Shown: in pieces, positions 45,620-57,049 of the stretch | Layout: each line of letters begins with the position of its first letter | How positions within the stretch are numbered: the stretch's first letter is position 1 | Source: Pachyseris speciosa | Taxonomy: Eukaryota > Cnidaria > Anthozoa > Scleractinia > Pachyseridae | Direction of reading: 5' to 3' | DNA length: 64,000 nt | NCBI GenBank assembly: GCA_016490735.1 | Contig: JAEMWC010000385.1 | Location: 65,001-129,000, forward strand | Translations under genes and position numbers: made by a program | Notes under the pieces: model-generated | Databases searched by the model: none | Told to the model about the DNA's origin: nothing | What the model saw: the letters and a program-made list of their open reading frames with translations, nothing else

Positions 45620-45748
45620 GTTGACAATGTAAATTGACCAACGTCTCTAGCGTTAGCCTTTCATCAGAGCGAAGGGCTCTGACAAAAGGCTAAGCCTGGA
45701 AACGTCAGTTTTTTAATCTCTTTACGGTGGTCAATTTACATTGTCAAG
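45620..45748. repeat. Head-to-head hammerhead-like repeat
   Basis: TTGACAATGTAAATTGACCA and its reverse complement bound two opposed cores. The minus strand reads CTGATGAAAGGCTAACGCTAGAGAC; the plus strand reads CTGACAAAAGGCTAAGCCTGGAAAC. Both resemble hammerhead ribozyme cores (CUGAnGA ... GAAAC) of Penelope-like elements. Each carries changes from the catalytic consensus (GAGAC for GAAAC; GACAA for GANGA). Confidence 0.55.
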
Positions 45749-45769
45749 TCTCTTGATAAACCAAATTAT

Positions 45770-47118
45770 CGTATTTTGTATATAGTTGCGTTGCGCGGTA
45801 ACTATCGCCATTATGTATGAAGCACGTGATTTTGTTTACTTATTTATCGATTTCGATTTTCCTCCTCTGAGAACAAAACCTCAAGACACTTGAGTCTTAG
45901 TGTCACGTTAACGACACCATTTTGGTCACGTGCACGTTATAATAAATATGGCACTTAGCTGGCTTAACGCATCAGTACAAAAATTACAGTTTGTGGTCAT
46001 CTCAAGAGAAAAACATGTTGCGTGCAACATTGTGTGCAATGTTACTGCGTATGTATGATCCTATATTCTTTATTGAGTTAAAACAAAATTAAGTGCTGAC
46101 CAACTCAATACGAGCATTGGTAGACGCCCAATTGGTGTCCCATGCAGATACAGGCATTGCACTAAATGGAGAATATATTATCTCATTTTTAAATACCCTT
46201 AAAGAATAGAATACTAGTTTTATTATTCACCAGCATCTACGAGAGGATTGTTTTCGTTTCTCTTTTTATAAGAAAGCGGTCTTAAGATTTGTTTATAAAC
46301 CTCCTTCGCAACAGCTACGTTTCCGCGCAAAGTTGACAGGCTTTATTGGTACGTGCAAGCAGCAAGAAGCCCATAATCACCATGAAGGATAATCTTCCTG
46401 TTGTTTACTGCTCTGGACCTGTTACCCTTGCGTCCACTCCTTGTTTTCCTCCAGGTTGATTTTGTGTAAAGTAGAGAAAGAGACACAGATCACCGAAAAG
46501 CACTGGAAATAGGATACCGAAATAACATTCTTGGAAATGAATGTAGATTGAAATTGAGTTAACGCAATACGTAGTACATGTAAGTTAAAAGCAGTCAGAG
46601 AGGAAAGTGTTTGTTTTCTTTATTTTTCTTTTTTTCGTAACTAGCCTATCACAACCATAATATGAACAGCTCTTGATACTTTTTTTTTGGACATTTTTGG
46701 CTTTTTTCCGCCATGTATGATTATAGATGTTTATTTCAGATTCTGACAGTTGGATGTAAGCACGAGCAGTAAAAAAATCAATAATTTCTTACGAAATTGA
46801 AAAAGCGAAAGTTAATGTATTCGTAGTAAAGCAAATACAGCGTTCGTGTAAATATTTTTTGTTTGTTTATTTGTTTGTTTGTTTGTTTTTTTTGGTATTT
46901 TTGTGCCTGTTTAATTTTGCTCTCAAAAGACCTTTTGCAAATGTAAGTTTTTTTTAAATGACAATATGTTGATTAAAACAGATATAAAGTAGCTACAGCT
47001 GTACAAATTACAGTATAAAAATACAAAACAAAAGAAATAAAAAAACCTATTTATATACATATAAGGGCACAATATAAAGAAGCAATTGCAATGTTACATT
47101 TACGACACTACCACTAAC

Positions 47119-47120
<2 letters not shown>
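45770..47120. other. Intergenic stretch, nothing recognised
   Basis: AT-rich, with a GTTTGTTTATTTGTTTG simple repeat at about 46860-46890. No supported exon. Confidence 0.4.
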
Positions 47121-47179
<59 letters not shown>

Positions 47180-47186
47180 GAGTGAG
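47121..47186. repeat. (AG)n microsatellite
   Basis: About 28 AG units followed by AGTGAGAGTGAGAG. It lies about 100 bp beyond the stop of the LINE and may have grown at or near its 3' end. Confidence 0.9.
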
Positions 47187-48054
47187 AGGCATGAATTATT
47201 ACAAAAGATTCTAAAAGCCCGACCATTTTTCCTTTAAAAAATCTTTTTCCTACCCTGACGCCATATATAAAGCTCAGTTTCTTACTTTATTTGAACTTTA
47301 AGTTTGAATCCAGTAATATTTGGATAAACTTGGTTCCTTCTGCAGTCCCAAATATAAAGCTTTGCAATAAGGAGAAAATAGTTGAGTAAGGGACAAGAGT
47401 GTGTCAAAATACCGACCAAGACATCTTGTAGAGTGAGGTGAATTTTTTCTTTTATAGATGAATACCAGAACAGTTCAAAGTTAGCCCAGAAGGTTTGAGA
47501 GTGAGGGCAGTTAGACAGCAAATGATACAGTGTTTCTGGCTCGGATTTGCAAAATGTGCACTTGTCATCAGTACTATAACCTATTTTTTGAAGTTTCGTA
47601 TTGATATAAAGAATGGAATTTAAAACTTTGTATTGAAAGGCTTTCACATAAGTTTCAAGAGCCACCTTGTGGGGTAAATTAAATACCTTTTCTACTTGAG
47701 AAGTCGTAAGATTAAATTCATTCTGTAACTTTCTGGCCGCACTGGGTAATTGCGCTTTTATACTTATCAATAACGAATAGAAATGTTTTCATTTCTTTTT
47801 TGTCATATCAAAATCGTTATTGTCAATTATGATGGATATCTAGGATGTTGGCACCGAATGTCAAAGTCCTGCCCAGACTTAAAAGTTAGTTTTATTTACT
47901 TTGCTGTTAATGACTTTGAAAGAATCGATATTATTTAAAGAAAATATGTTAGTTAAAGAAAATAACAAGTCATTTACAAAAACAATACCAGAATCGAAGT
48001 AATTTTTATAGAATACTGGAGTGTTGTTTATTCGAATATCTTTATTATTCCATA

Positions 48055-49320
48055 TTACATTGCGCCAAACCTTCGTTTTGCCAAAGTTTTCACGAAACGC
48101 CGACCACCACTGCAAAAGCTCGGCATAGAATTGTGAATCAAGTGAATAATCTTTAATTTCAAGTTGCAATTAAATAAAAATAAACCTCCATACCTTTCCA
48201 AAATATATCGTAGATAGGTTTTCCAAGTGCCGTCATGAGCACTAAATATCCTTTTTAACCAGGCTAAGCGCAGTGACTTAATCATACAGTCTAGATCAAT
48301 CATTTGTAATCCACCCTTGTCATAATCATTTATAGTTGACAATCGTGTAACTTTATCTGTACCATTCCACAGAAATTTATACAGTAAACGATTGAGTTCT
48401 GAAATAATTTCTTTGGGAGTTGCCATTAATGAGGAAACATAGACAGACTTGGGCATTACAAGAGACTTGATAACTGTCACCTTTCCATAGAAAGATAAAC
48501 CTCGAGAATGCCAGATATTCAAGAGTTTCTTTATTTTATCTAAATTCTCTAAAAAGTTTTTTTCTTGAAGACGTTTTTGATCGTGCGTGTAAAAAATCCC
48601 AAGTGCTTTTATTGGTTCTTTAGACCAATTGGTACGAAATGGTTTTGCTTTGTTGGCTCGCGTAGACCCAATCCACATACCCTCCGTTTTAGCGCAATTA
48701 ATGGTAAGACCTGAAGCTTTTTTAAAAGAGTCGAGAAGGCTAAAAAGTGCTAGAGCCGAATCGGTATCTGAAAGTACTGCAGTCATATCATGTGCATATT
48801 GCAGCAATTTTGTTTCCTGCTCGCCTATAAAAATGCCTTTTATTTCGGTGTTCTGTCGAACAGCTATTGCAAGAGCTTTGGCTGCCAATAAAGAAAAATA
48901 GGGTGATAAAGGGTCGCCCTGCCTAACACCACGCTCGAGAAAGAAGTAATCAGAGGTGTTGCTGTTATTTATTACACAACTTGCAATATTTTTATAAGAG
49001 GTTTTAACCCAGCGACTAAAATCTTGACCAACGTTAAAGGCATCCAGACAACCAAAAATAAAGTCCCATTCAAGGCTATCAAATGCTTTCTGAAAATCAA
49101 TAAATATCAACATACCGGGCACATTCCTTTTAACGCTAAATTCCATTATATCAAAAATAGAGCGTATGGTTTCACCAATGTAACGATCCTGAACATAACC
49201 AGTTTGATTATGATGGATAATATTAGGTAAAACACTTTTGATTCTATTAGCTAAAACTTTCGACATCAATTTTGCATCTACATTTACAAGAGAAATTGGT
49301 CTCCAGTTCTCTAGAAACAT
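48055..49320 (-). pseudogene. LINE reverse transcriptase domain
   Basis: 421 continuous codons from MFLENWRPISLVN. RT motifs in order: PISLVN and KVLANR (residues 5-25), TGYVQDRYIGE, FIDFQKAFDSLEW (first catalytic Asp), RQGDPLSPYFSLL, and YAHDMT where YADDMT is expected. The thumb and C-terminal region follow, with FYGKVTVIKSLVMPK and KFLWNG. The frame then breaks and continues at 48169-47879 (FYAELLQWWSAFREN). The lost catalytic Asp alone would abolish polymerisation. Confidence 0.85.
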
Positions 49321-49529
49321 ACGACTTTTTTCCTTTCTTTTCTATAAGAGTTATCACTGCTTGCTTTTGAGAATTTGACATTTCTATCTTTTCAAAACAT
49401 TTATTTGCACATTTTACAAAGGGTTCACTAATTAAATTCCAAAATTTTTTGTAGAACTCGGCAGGAATTCCATCATTTCCAGGAGCTTTATTACCCTGAA
49501 ACGTTTCCAAAATCAGTTTGCATTCCATT

Positions 49530-49672
49530 TGCAGTGTTTCACAATACGTGAAACATTCGGATTAAACCAAAACACGCACAGATTTAACTTGCCAGTCTAA
49601 CACACGCCATGTGCTCACTTTAATGTCCCATAATTCCACTCGATCTCACATGATTACATCATCAATACTACA
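49530..49672 (-). repeat. Gypsy 3' LTR
   Basis: 143 bp, same ends as the 5' LTR, about 95% identical. Preceded on the minus strand by the polypurine tract AAGGGAGAGAT (49673-49683). Confidence 0.95.
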
Positions 49673-49871
49673 ATCTCTCCCTTGTTTGGAATAAAATGTC
49701 CACTGTCCAACTTTTGCAAAATAACAGCAACAAATACTTGAGCTTCTCCAAAAGTTACTAAATCAAAGAAAAGTGTTCCAATGTCCAAACCTTAAATCAG
49801 AACAAACACAACGACTAAAAATGTGAAATATGACTCAGTCATGAAATGTGCATCTCATACGCAAGTTATTC

Positions 49872-52812
49872 TTAACCAAGTTCATAATCCTGGAACCTCT
49901 CTGGTAGACGATTGCGTTTGGGTCTCAACAAATAATGCTGAGTGGGAACGTTCTGCTCCTTTTCCTCACTCGGTTTCGGATCGTGTGGTAATGTCTCTTG
50001 TGAATCACTGTCTGCTGGTTCCAGTGATTTGTCTTCCACGTACTTTTGTAGGTGAGTAATATTTCTCTTATAGCGAACACCAGCAGGAGACTTAATTTCA
50101 ACATGACTTCCTTGCTTGTTGACCACCTCATGGGTATGGTTTCAAATGATGGGGACAGCTTATCAACTTTGGGTTTCTGTAGAAGCACTTTGTCTCCTTC
50201 CTTCAGATCAGACTCACAAGCACCTCTCAAATTGTCAGCATAGTCTTTGCCCTTTTGCTTTCTTTCACGATCCCTGTCCAGAACTTCACTGTCATTACTA
50301 GCTGAACGCAATTCTTCCAGACCAGGTAGCTTTGAACGAATCTCTCTTCCAAATAACAGTTTTGCTGGGCTTACTCCAGTAGTCGTGTGTGGAGTGCTTC
50401 TGTAATCGAGTAAGAATTTCTGCATTTCTTTTCGCCAGTCACGCCCTTCACTGTGTGCAATCCGCATAGCTTTCAGTAGACTCCGATTCTGTCTCTCGAC
50501 CTCCCCATTGGCTTGCGGCCATAAAGGAGTTCGAGTTTGAGGTAAGTTTCAAATTCTTCGAAAACAAATTGTGGTCCATTGTCAGTTTTTATTGACAGCG
50601 GTAGTCCATGAGTAGCAAAGATTTCTTCTAGACACTTGGGGGATCAGTTTGCCTGAAGTTACTGATTTGGTTATGGCTACTTCAAAGAATCGACTAAAGT
50701 AATCAACAACTACCAACAAATATTCTCCTGTCGGAAGGGGTCCTAACAGGTCTGCTGCAAGGTCTTGCCATGGCTGTGTCGGCAGCTCGGTTCTCTTCAT
50801 TGGTTCCGGGGGCAATGGCTTACCAACAAGCTGGCAACCATGACATGTTCTACACCTCTGCTCTGCTTCGCGGTCTATGCCCGGCCACCACACCTTTGTG
50901 CGGAGTCTTTGCTTGGTCTTAACAATGCCCTGGTGACCTTCATGTGCAAGTTCGAGCACTTGTTTGCGAAGTTTCTGTGGCATTACTAATCTCGTCCCTC
51001 TTAGCACCAACTTTCCCAGCACAGTTAATACGTCTCTCACAGCTTTGCAGGCTGGTTCGCCAACAGTCCAATCACTGGTCAGCACACACTTTCTTAACGA
51101 CGTAACTTCATCATCTTCGGCAGATGCTTGTTCAATTTCTTGGATAGGTATGGCTTTGGGAGCTGCATTCTCCGCAACATATCGAAAATATTCTTCTGCC
51201 ACATTCTTGTCTTCATTGCAGACTTCTTGGGTTAGGCGAGACAAAGCATCAGCTATGTTCTGTGGTCCGGGACAATACTTCACTGTGAACTCGTATGGTT
51301 GAAGTCGTAAGACCCAACGTTCAATTCTTGCAGATGGGTGAGATTTACTTGAATAGATCACTTCAAGTGGTTTGTGATCAGTTTCTAATTCAAAATGTTT
51401 TCCATACAGGTAAACATGAAATCTTTCACAAGCCCAGACTAGAGCCAAAGCTTGTCTTTCTGTTTGAGAATATCTTCTTTCAACTGCTGTTAAACTTCGG
51501 CTTGCGTAGTAGACTGGTCTCCAATTTCCATCTTGTTGCTGGACAAGAACTGCACCTAGTCCAACTGGACTTGCATCAGCAATAACCTTTGTTTTGGCAT
51601 CCTTATCATAGTAGGCTAGTGTTTCAGCAGTTGCTCAAGATTCTTTCAGAGCCTGGAACGCTTCTTGCTGCTCCTCACCCCATTTGAACGTCACGCCTTT
51701 CCGTGTCAGCTGTCGAAGTGGTTCAGCAACTGTGGCTAGGTTTGGAATGAATTTCGCACTGAAATTCACGAGTCCTAGGAAGATTCTCACTTCTTCTACA
51801 GACTCAGGCTCTTTGGCATTGACTACAGCTTTAACTTTGGATTCTGTTGGTCTAATACCACGTGTGGACAATAGGTATCCCATGAACTCTAACTGGGCCA
51901 TCCTGAACTTACACTTTTCTGGGTTCAAGGTCAAACCCCTCTGTTGCAATCGTTCTAATAACTTCTCCAGCCTTTTATCATGTTCTTGGTCATCTCTAGC
52001 ATGGAGGATGATGTCGTCAGATATGTTGTGCACTCCTTCGCATCCATGTAGAGCTTGTTGAGTGGTATGCCGATAGATTTCAGGGGCGGATGTTATGCCA
52101 AACATCAACCTTTTATACCGATAAAGACCAGCATGTGTCGTGAATGTTGTGATGTCGCGCGATTCTTCACTCAGCTCTAGTTGATGATAACTCCATTTGA
52201 GATCTAACTTGGTAAACACACTGCTTTGGGTCATGTCCTGGAGGACCTCATCAACGGTGGGAATTGGATGTCTTTCCCTCACAATGGCTTCATTGCCCTG
52301 CGCATGTCGATACATAATCTAATCTCCCCCGACGGTTTAGGAACTACAACTATCGGGCTGACCCACGGTGTTGGTCCCTGTACCTTCTCAATGATATCCA
52401 TCTGCTCTAACTCATGCAACTTTCTTTCCATTTTCTCTCTCAGACTAAATGGCACTCGTCTAGGATGCTGAGCAACAGGGTTGACTTCTTTGTTCACATG
52501 AATTTTAACTTGATAATCAGTTAACTTGCCTACTCCTTCAAAACATGCTTTGTATTTATCATCAATTTCTGGTGTAAGCACAGAATTAACTTGTGGTCCC
52601 AGTCTAAGCACATATAACTCTATGGCTGTCTTTCTGCCCATTATTGGTCTGCCATCATTGGAAATGACAATAAATTCAGCAGTAACTTCTTTGCCAGCTA
52701 CGTTTACAGGGGCCTCAAATTTTCCCAAGGTGTTCAGTGGTTCTGAGGTTCCATAAGGATACAATTTCTGATTGGTTCTCTCTGATTTGCACTTGATTCT
52801 ATTTTGCTTCAA
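49872..52812 (-). pseudogene. Gypsy pol (RT, RNase H, integrase), frameshifted
   Basis: RT begins with TPWVSPIVVVPKPSGEIRLC (52.3 kb), continues in a second frame with FTKLDLKWSYHQLEL and the NISDDII catalytic motif. RNase H shows ELETDHKPLEVIY and NIADALSRL (51.3 kb). Integrase has the H-H-C-C zinc motif (HEGHQG...CRTCHGC), and its D, D and E fall in three frames: VVVDYFSRF, KTDNGPQF (near 50560) and NGEVERQNR (near 50490). The C terminus ends RPKRNRLPERFQDYEL. Clade resembles the K02A2.6/Mag-like metazoan Gypsy group. At least four frame breaks in pol. Confidence 0.85.
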
Positions 52813-52818
52813 TTTCTC

Positions 52819-53797
52819 TCAGGTCTTCTGATCAATAATATTACAAGATGATCCTGAGTCAATCAGAACTCCACTGAGAGTAACACCTCCAACTTGCATA
52901 TCAACCGTCTCTAAGCTACTTGTTTCACATGACTTACCGAATCCCACAGTGAAAGCGTATTTATCATCTTCATCTTCTTCCACACAGTTAACTTTTCTCC
53001 GTCCACTCTGTTTTCCAATGTCCTTTTTCTTCTGCTCTTGTTTATTCTTCGTTTTGCAAACTGAGGCAAAATGTTCTGCCATGTGACACTTTGTACAGGT
53101 TTTAGATCTTGCTGGACAATGCCTATCACGTGCAAAATGTCCGCTTTGTCCACATCGATAACATTGCAGACTTTTCTTCTGATACCTCTTCTCTGATCCT
53201 TTGAATTTTCTGTCTTCTTTGATCGTATTAACACTCGCTCCCGACGCACCTTCTATCTTCTTAGCTTGTGTCTGCGACAACTCCAACGATCGAGCGATTA
53301 TCTGCGTCTGTGTCAGTGTTAGTTCTTGTCCCTTTTCCAGAAGTTTTCGCCGAAGCTCCGTAGAGCTTCTTTGTAGCACCAAAATCACAATTCGCAGCTT
53401 GAGTACTGAGCCGTACTACAAATTGATCAACCGTTTCATGCTCTTCTTGCTTCATTTGACGAAAGATGTGCCTTTCGTATAGTACATTTACTTGCGGTGT
53501 GAAATAAGTATCGAGTGTTCGAAGTGCAGCTTTGTAAACATCGTCTTCCTGTCCTGCAGGTGTACCTGGATCTGTTAGTGTTTCAAATATATGTTGAACC
53601 TCCATTCCTGCACAATGTAAAAGTAACGCCTTCCTTCGAGCAGCTGATGTGATCCCACGGCCATCGACATAAAATTCGAACGCCTTTCGCCATCGCCGCC
53701 ATCTTGGCCCCACACTCGTGCTATCTCCTCGACAATCAAATGCTTGTAATCCACGAGGTTCTTCACTTGTCGCCATAACTTTTCTTCCAATAGGCAC
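52819..53797 (-). pseudogene. Gypsy gag-protease, frameshifted
   Basis: The gag frame starts at 53797 with MPIGRKVMATSEEPRGLQAF and shifts near 53370 into a second frame. Zinc knuckles are CYRCGQSGHFARDRHC (spacing longer than CX2CX4HX4C) and CTKCHMAEHFASVC (standard). The aspartic protease active site LIDSGSSCNIID follows. Products would package RNA and process the polyprotein. Confidence 0.8.
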
Positions 53798-53813
53798 GTC
53801 TTCACACTATTTA

Positions 53814-53826
53814 GTCCTCGTCGCCA
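53814..53826 (-). promoter_or_regulatory. Primer binding site, tRNA-Ser(GCU)-type
   Basis: TGGCGACGAGGAC starts two bases after the 5' LTR. It is complementary to the 3' end of a metazoan tRNA-Ser(GCU) including CCA (TCCTCGTCGCCA as I recall it), matching 12 of 13 bases. Confidence 0.6.
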
Positions 53827-53828
53827 AT

Positions 53829-53971
53829 TGTAGTGTTTCAAAATACGTGAAACATTCGGATGAAACCAAAACACGCACAGATTTAACTTCCCAATCTAAC
53901 ACACGCCATGTGCTCACTTTAATGTCCCATAATTCCACTCGATCTCAAATGATTACATCATCAATACAACA
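53829..53971 (-). repeat. Gypsy 5' LTR
   Basis: 143 bp, begins TGTTGTATTGATG and ends GAAACACTACA on the minus strand. Followed directly by the primer binding site. Confidence 0.95.
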
Positions 53972-54465
53972 CCATTGGACAAATTTTACCTTCACACGCA
54001 TTTTTTTTCTTCAGACAGTTTTTGGGATATCAAGCGTATCTAAGAAGCCCATTACCTCGTCACTGCCCTGGTGACCGCTGGCATACAAATCCTGATAGAA
54101 ACGCTTTTGCTCAGAAAGTATAGTGGAAGGATCGGTAGTTACTGAACCATTAATTTCTAATTTTCGCATGTGTTTTTTAATGTGGTTTCTCTTTTCCAAA
54201 TTCAAGAAATATTTTGTACTTCTCCTCTCACCGTGTTCATTCCAGCGAGCTCGTGCACGTATAATTATTCCTTTAACCTTTTCTTCATAAAATAATTCTA
54301 GCTTCTCTTTTGCTGAATTCAACTGATCTGCAGTTATATTATTAGTGTCCTCTTCATACACCTTACTTGCCCTGGAATAATGAGCTTGGAGGGACTTCTC
54401 CCTTTGTTTTCTTTCATGAGCTCTTCTAATTGAATGCTCTATTGCATTTGCTCTTATATTATACT

Positions 54466-55341
54466 TTAGCCATTCCCAAATACTGCGATTATATTATCCG
54501 TGAGGTCTTTTTCACCTTCAGCAATCCACACTGGAATTTTCTCCGTAACGTCATTAACATAACTTACATCTTCCAATAAAGAACAATTCATTTTCCAGAT
54601 ACCGGAGCCTTTCATTTGATTGTCTTCATTTTTAAGATCTATGACAATAGCCGCATGATCGGTCTTAATGGCTGGAAGTATGCAAGTAGACGCGATAAAG
54701 TCCTGTAAATTGTTTGAAATTAGCCAGTAATCTAGTCGGCAGAATATTTTGGGAGACTTTTGGCTCCAAGTGAAGCTTTTAGTGATCGGATTTTGAACTC
54801 GCCAAATATCAACTAAGTCGAGTTCTTCAATCAATACTTGTAACAACCGAATTACGTGGGGTAAGAGAACCACATTTCTTATCCAATACTGGATTAAGGG
54901 GGCAATTAAAATCTCCTCCGGCAATGAAGTATCCAACTCTTCTCTACGTATAGTGACCAACAAATCATTAAAGAATTTAGAAATTTCTTTATCCTTATTT
55001 GGAGCATAGACGTTAATCAAGACGTACAAACTATCTTCAATCTCCACCTTAACAATAATAAAGCGACCCAAAGGATCAATTATCTTCGATTGAATACAGT
55101 AGTCCACACCTTTTTTAAATAAAATCGCAACTCCGCGTGCGCTGGGACTTCCGTGTGAAAATGTGAATTCAGCGCCCCATTCATTTTTCCACTGAGATTC
55201 TAATTCTTTCTTTGAATGTGTTTCCCGTATAAAAATAATGTCTGCTCTTTTCCTCCGAAACCATGTAAACATAGGTCTTCGCTTCTGAAAATTGCTAATG
55301 CCCCTTACGTTCAGGGAAATTAATCTAATTGTATCTGACAT
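54466..55341 (-). pseudogene. LINE AP-endonuclease domain
   Basis: The frame carries SLNVRGI, the metal-binding ETHSK, FSHGSPSARGVAILFKKG, VYAPNKDKE, RLDYWLIS and KTDHAAIVIDL, the order of APE-type endonucleases. The GGDFNCPLNPV motif is only in another frame between two compensating indels (about 54900 and 54835). A further indel near 54490 ends the frame. Confidence 0.8.
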
Positions 55342-55659
55342 TATATAACTTATACTGGAGTAGAAGACTGAATTGCAGGAGGAACCAACATTCCAACATA
55401 ATAACGTAAACAACGATCTGCAAACTGCTAAACAAATCGATATATGAATCAAAGCACACTACAAAGGAAACAGGGCTTGGGCATAGCAGAAAAAAAAGAA
55501 AAACAGATGTGATACTAGAAAAAAAAAATAAAACTCATTCAAGAAGTAAGGGCAAGAAAAACAAAATGAATAACGCAGAAAAACACATATATACATACAG
55601 TGAACAAGACGTGCCTTGTTTTGCAACGTTCCATCCGTGAAATTTAGGTTCAATTTACA

Positions 55660-57049
55660 TTATAGCTCCGTAATGCACGAGATCATTTGTTTCCGTACCT
55701 CTATAGACTTGGCCGTTTATAATCAATTTATCAATTTTGAAAAAGCCGATTGCTGATCTTGTTTCGCCTTCTTCAAAATCGGGTACAATCGCTCGTGGAT
55801 CTCATCGATCTCTTTTGGGAAGTCATTTGAAATTCCTATTCCAGTTCCTTTGAGATTCTTGACTGGCCGCAAGTATCAAGGGTCGAAATTTAGCTTCAAC
55901 TTTAATTTTTATTTTTGTTTTGCTTTTGGACCATTTTCATTCAACAACTTTAGTTGTGAACACACTGTACATATTTACGATTTCGATAATTCCGTGCTTA
56001 TCAGTAACACTTTAATTTAATTTTTAAAGCGCCCGCAAACAATATTGTTGGTTCGCGTGCCGAAAATGAAACTTATTTCATTTAATCGGGTGCGAATTGA
56101 GTACTTTCTTTTCGTTTCGTCGTTACCTTTGAGACCAATTCTGGAACGCACCGACGTATTTATTTACTGGGATTTCGATAATTCGGTGCTTACCTATAAC
56201 ACTCGGCCTTAATATAATTTAAATCCTCTGCAGGCGATATTGTTAGTTTCGCGTGCCAAAATAAGGTTTTGAATTAAAAAAGGAGAACTGTTGCTTCCTG
56301 AAACCGTCATTCCAATTTTACTCGCAAATATTCTGCTTGATAAAAAGATAGGGTCGAAAAGATGCCTCAGATGCATTATGGTTCTGATTGCCAGCTACTT
56401 ATGAAGACAACTGAAGTGAAAACAAAAGCCGTAACACGAAAGGCAAAAGAGTGGGAATACAGTTCATATATACAATATTTACAATTGTTCACACTTACGA
56501 GATCCCATTGGGACATGTTTACCACAAATATTGTTAATTTATCTTGACATAACAGGGCTAACTGCATTTCTAGCCTTGAGTTCTAATTTCTTCTGGCCAG
56601 AATGCATGGGTACTGGTATGAGCAACGCGGACGCAAGTTATGCCCTATGTCATGTCCCTGTTTGTCACAGATCCATAGTCGCTCAAGTTGGTCCGAGGAA
56701 AGATCATGTGACAAACCCGACCTGTTCAGGATTAACTCATATTCTTTCAGGACTTTACTGATAAGGTGGCTGAGGTACCACGATTTTAACTGGTGATCAA
56801 TAAATGATCCTCCTCTGCTCTCAAATAAACACGTTTTTCATTGCTTTCCCTCATGATTATGGCTTGTTCAGAAACACGCAAGCGGATTTACTAAACCGAT
56901 AAAACCGATACTCCATCTTTGAGTGATCTAAATGTTGGTTCATTTCTTCAAAATTTAAACCTACAAAACACGATTTTCGCCTTAATACAAGATTTGGATA
57001 GTTAATTATCTGATTCACGAAAAACCCAGGTCGGAATTTTCATTCATAT
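55660..57049. other. Intergenic stretch, nothing certain
   Basis: Frames at 56362-56796 have no domain. Near 56935-57030 an AAGATTTGGATAGTTAATT...GATTCACGAAAAACCCAG segment repeats part of the inverted 1.2-kb block (57340-57390), so that block's edge is locally duplicated here. Confidence 0.4.

Larger units (their letters stand above)
49530..53971 (-). mobile_element. Gypsy-type LTR retrotransposon, 4442 bp, TSD CCATT
   Basis: Two 143-bp LTRs (TG...CA) enclose gag, protease, RT, RNase H and integrase on the minus strand. CCATT flanks both ends exactly (49525-49529 and 53972-53976), and removing the element plus one CCATT restores the LINE frame across the junction. LTRs differ at about 7 of 143 sites, so the insertion is not recent. 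Frameshifts divide the coding region into at least six pieces. Confidence 0.95.
47282..55341 (-). mobile_element. L1/Tx1-like LINE, decayed and split by a Gypsy insertion
   Basis: Reading 5' to 3' on the minus strand: APE endonuclease from MSDTIRLISLNVRGI (55341) with RETHSK, a GGDFN block in a shifted frame near 54890, and DHAAI near 54640; linker (54361-54011); Gypsy insertion (49530-53971); reverse transcriptase (49528-48055) with NWRPISLVN, DFQKAFDSL and RQGDPLSP; and a C-terminal CTFC...H...C zinc motif (47770-47282). The catalytic YADD is YAHD, an Asp to His loss. I count at least five frameshifts (near 54890, 54830, 54490, 54015 and 48170). The normal product nicks DNA and primes reverse transcription at the nick; this copy cannot. 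Confidence 0.85.
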
